Position numbers and translations under genes: made by a program. DNA of 62,437 nucleotides from Oleiharenicola sp. (lineage in GTDB: Bacteria; Verrucomicrobiota; Verrucomicrobiia; Opitutales; Opitutaceae), in NCBI GenBank assembly GCA_025363455.1, contig JANYDW010000036.1:1-62437 (forward strand), given 5' to 3'. Numbering within the stretch: position 1 is the first letter of the stretch; each line of letters begins with the position of its first letter. Below, one piece after another: positions 61,852-62,437 of this stretch. Under the pieces are notes generated by a model, which did not search any database, was not told where the DNA came from, and saw only the letters and a list, made by a program, of their open reading frames with translations.

Positions 61852-62437
61852 GTGAAGATCCATTCCCGTTTGATCCTCGTCCTGCTGGTCTTCATCGGGA
61901 CCATCACCCGCGGGGCTGATGACGAAGCCCTGGTTGCGCGTTTCCTGCGCTATCGCCAGTTGACCCGCCTCACCGCAGAACAAATGGACATGGTGGAAGC
62001 GTCGAGGACGTTGTGCATCACCCCAAGCAGCATTCACGGCCCTCATCTCGAGCCCGGCATCCACCTCTACGCGAACCGGCTCGCAATCGAAGAACGAAAG
62101 GATAACCCGGGGTCCCATCATTTCCCCGTGGGCACGCTACTCGTGAAGGAGAAGTTCGAGCAAAAGGCCAGCGACAAGCCGGACCTCATTACCGTGATGG
62201 AGAAGGTCGCGGACACCGGGAAGGTCGACGACTGGCAATTCACCATGATACGGATCGCCGACCGTGCCATTGTCCGAGATGGATTTACGGTGTCCTGCCA
62301 CTACTGTCCGGAACGTGGAGCGGTTAGATTCTATAACATTCATGATATGAGTTTCATCGGTCAGTTTTGGGGTGTGACGCATTTTGCGTGCGGAGCGGTG
62401 TTTTGGTCGCTGGGAGACACGTTAGATCTTGGCCATG
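61852..62437 (+). CDS. Exported cytochrome P460-like protein, 3' end cut by window edge
   Basis: From GTG 61852 the frame stays open to the end of the window (195 codons). A signal peptide is clear (SRLILVLLVFIGTITRGA). The middle resembles a P460-type domain: HHFPVGTLLVKEKF, LITVMEKV, WQFTMIRIADRA. The expected heme-binding CxxCH place reads SCHYCPERG, so it has two cysteines but no histidine after them. The similarity is recognised by pattern only. Residues past 160 have no recognised domain. Confidence 0.6.
   Translation, partial: MKIHSRLILVLLVFIGTITRGADDEALVARFLRYRQLTRLTAEQMDMVEASRTLCITPSSIHGPHLEPGIHLYANRLAIEERKDNPGSHHFPVGTLLVKEKFEQKASDKPDLITVMEKVADTGKVDDWQFTMIRIADRAIVRDGFTVSCHYCPERGAVRFYNIHDMSFIGQFWGVTHFACGAVFWSLGDTLDLGH

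Overview
The window is a GC-rich bacterial chromosome segment. The gene content (PETG/PEP-CTERM-type exported protein, multi-PAS hybrid kinases, P460-like secreted protein, four-helix-bundle cassette, and many dispersed palindromes between genes) suggests a Verrucomicrobiota chromosome, probably of the Opitutaceae type. This placement is inference from gene style; no rRNA gene is present to confirm it.

Layout. (1) 1-4758, minus strand: a complete hydroxyproline degradation operon whose gene order follows the pathway: 4-hydroxyproline epimerase, FAD-dependent D-amino acid oxidase/dehydrogenase, DHDPS-family deaminase, and 2-oxoglutarate semialdehyde dehydrogenase (cut by the window edge). (2) 4947-9498: P-II protein GlnB, AspS, GpmI and a small unknown protein. 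(3) 9597-21494: a hybrid kinase with six tandem PAS-like units, ferrochelatase, a second multi-PAS hybrid kinase, a PqqD-like/membrane/double cNMP-binding protein that looks like an inactive M50-type protein, and a SulP transporter. (4) 21588-30398: RuvC, a TPR protein, a PETG-sorted surface protein, a TauE/SafE permease, RecF, a cyclophilin and a TolB-like protein, with a ~520-bp nested palindrome between recF and the cyclophilin gene. (5) 30503-52648: a nitrate assimilation supercluster. It has two nearly identical LysR regulators, a cytosolic NrtA-like protein, Tat-exported NrtA, NrtB, two ATPases, an outer-membrane porin, a NarK/NasA transporter, a PP2C-kinase fusion, nitrite reductase NirA, a CysJ-like diflavin reductase, a fused DmsB-DmsC electron-transfer protein, a molybdopterin nitrate reductase, a MOSC protein and MobA. 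(6) 52652-62437: a small toxin-antitoxin pair beside a second, divergent mobA 3' end, a DUF1570-like protein, alanine dehydrogenase, a DUF885 protein, dihydrofolate reductase, small membrane proteins, gamma carbonic anhydrase, a CNT nucleoside transporter and a truncated P460-like gene.

How the nitrate genes fit together: the porin admits substrate, NrtABCD and NarK import nitrate or nitrite, the molybdenum enzyme (cofactor completed by MobA, electrons probably from quinol through the fused DmsBC protein) makes nitrite, and NirA with the diflavin reductase makes ammonium. The LysR proteins, the cytosolic NrtA-like protein and the kinase-phosphatase are the likely control layer.

The most striking feature is a population of palindromic repeats of several families in most intergenic gaps. 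Members or half-members of the same families also lie in frame inside coding genes (diflavin reductase, fused DmsBC, nitrate reductase, dihydrofolate reductase, porin signal region), and one supplies a stop codon. This resembles the Rickettsia palindromic elements and is the best candidate here for an undescribed system.
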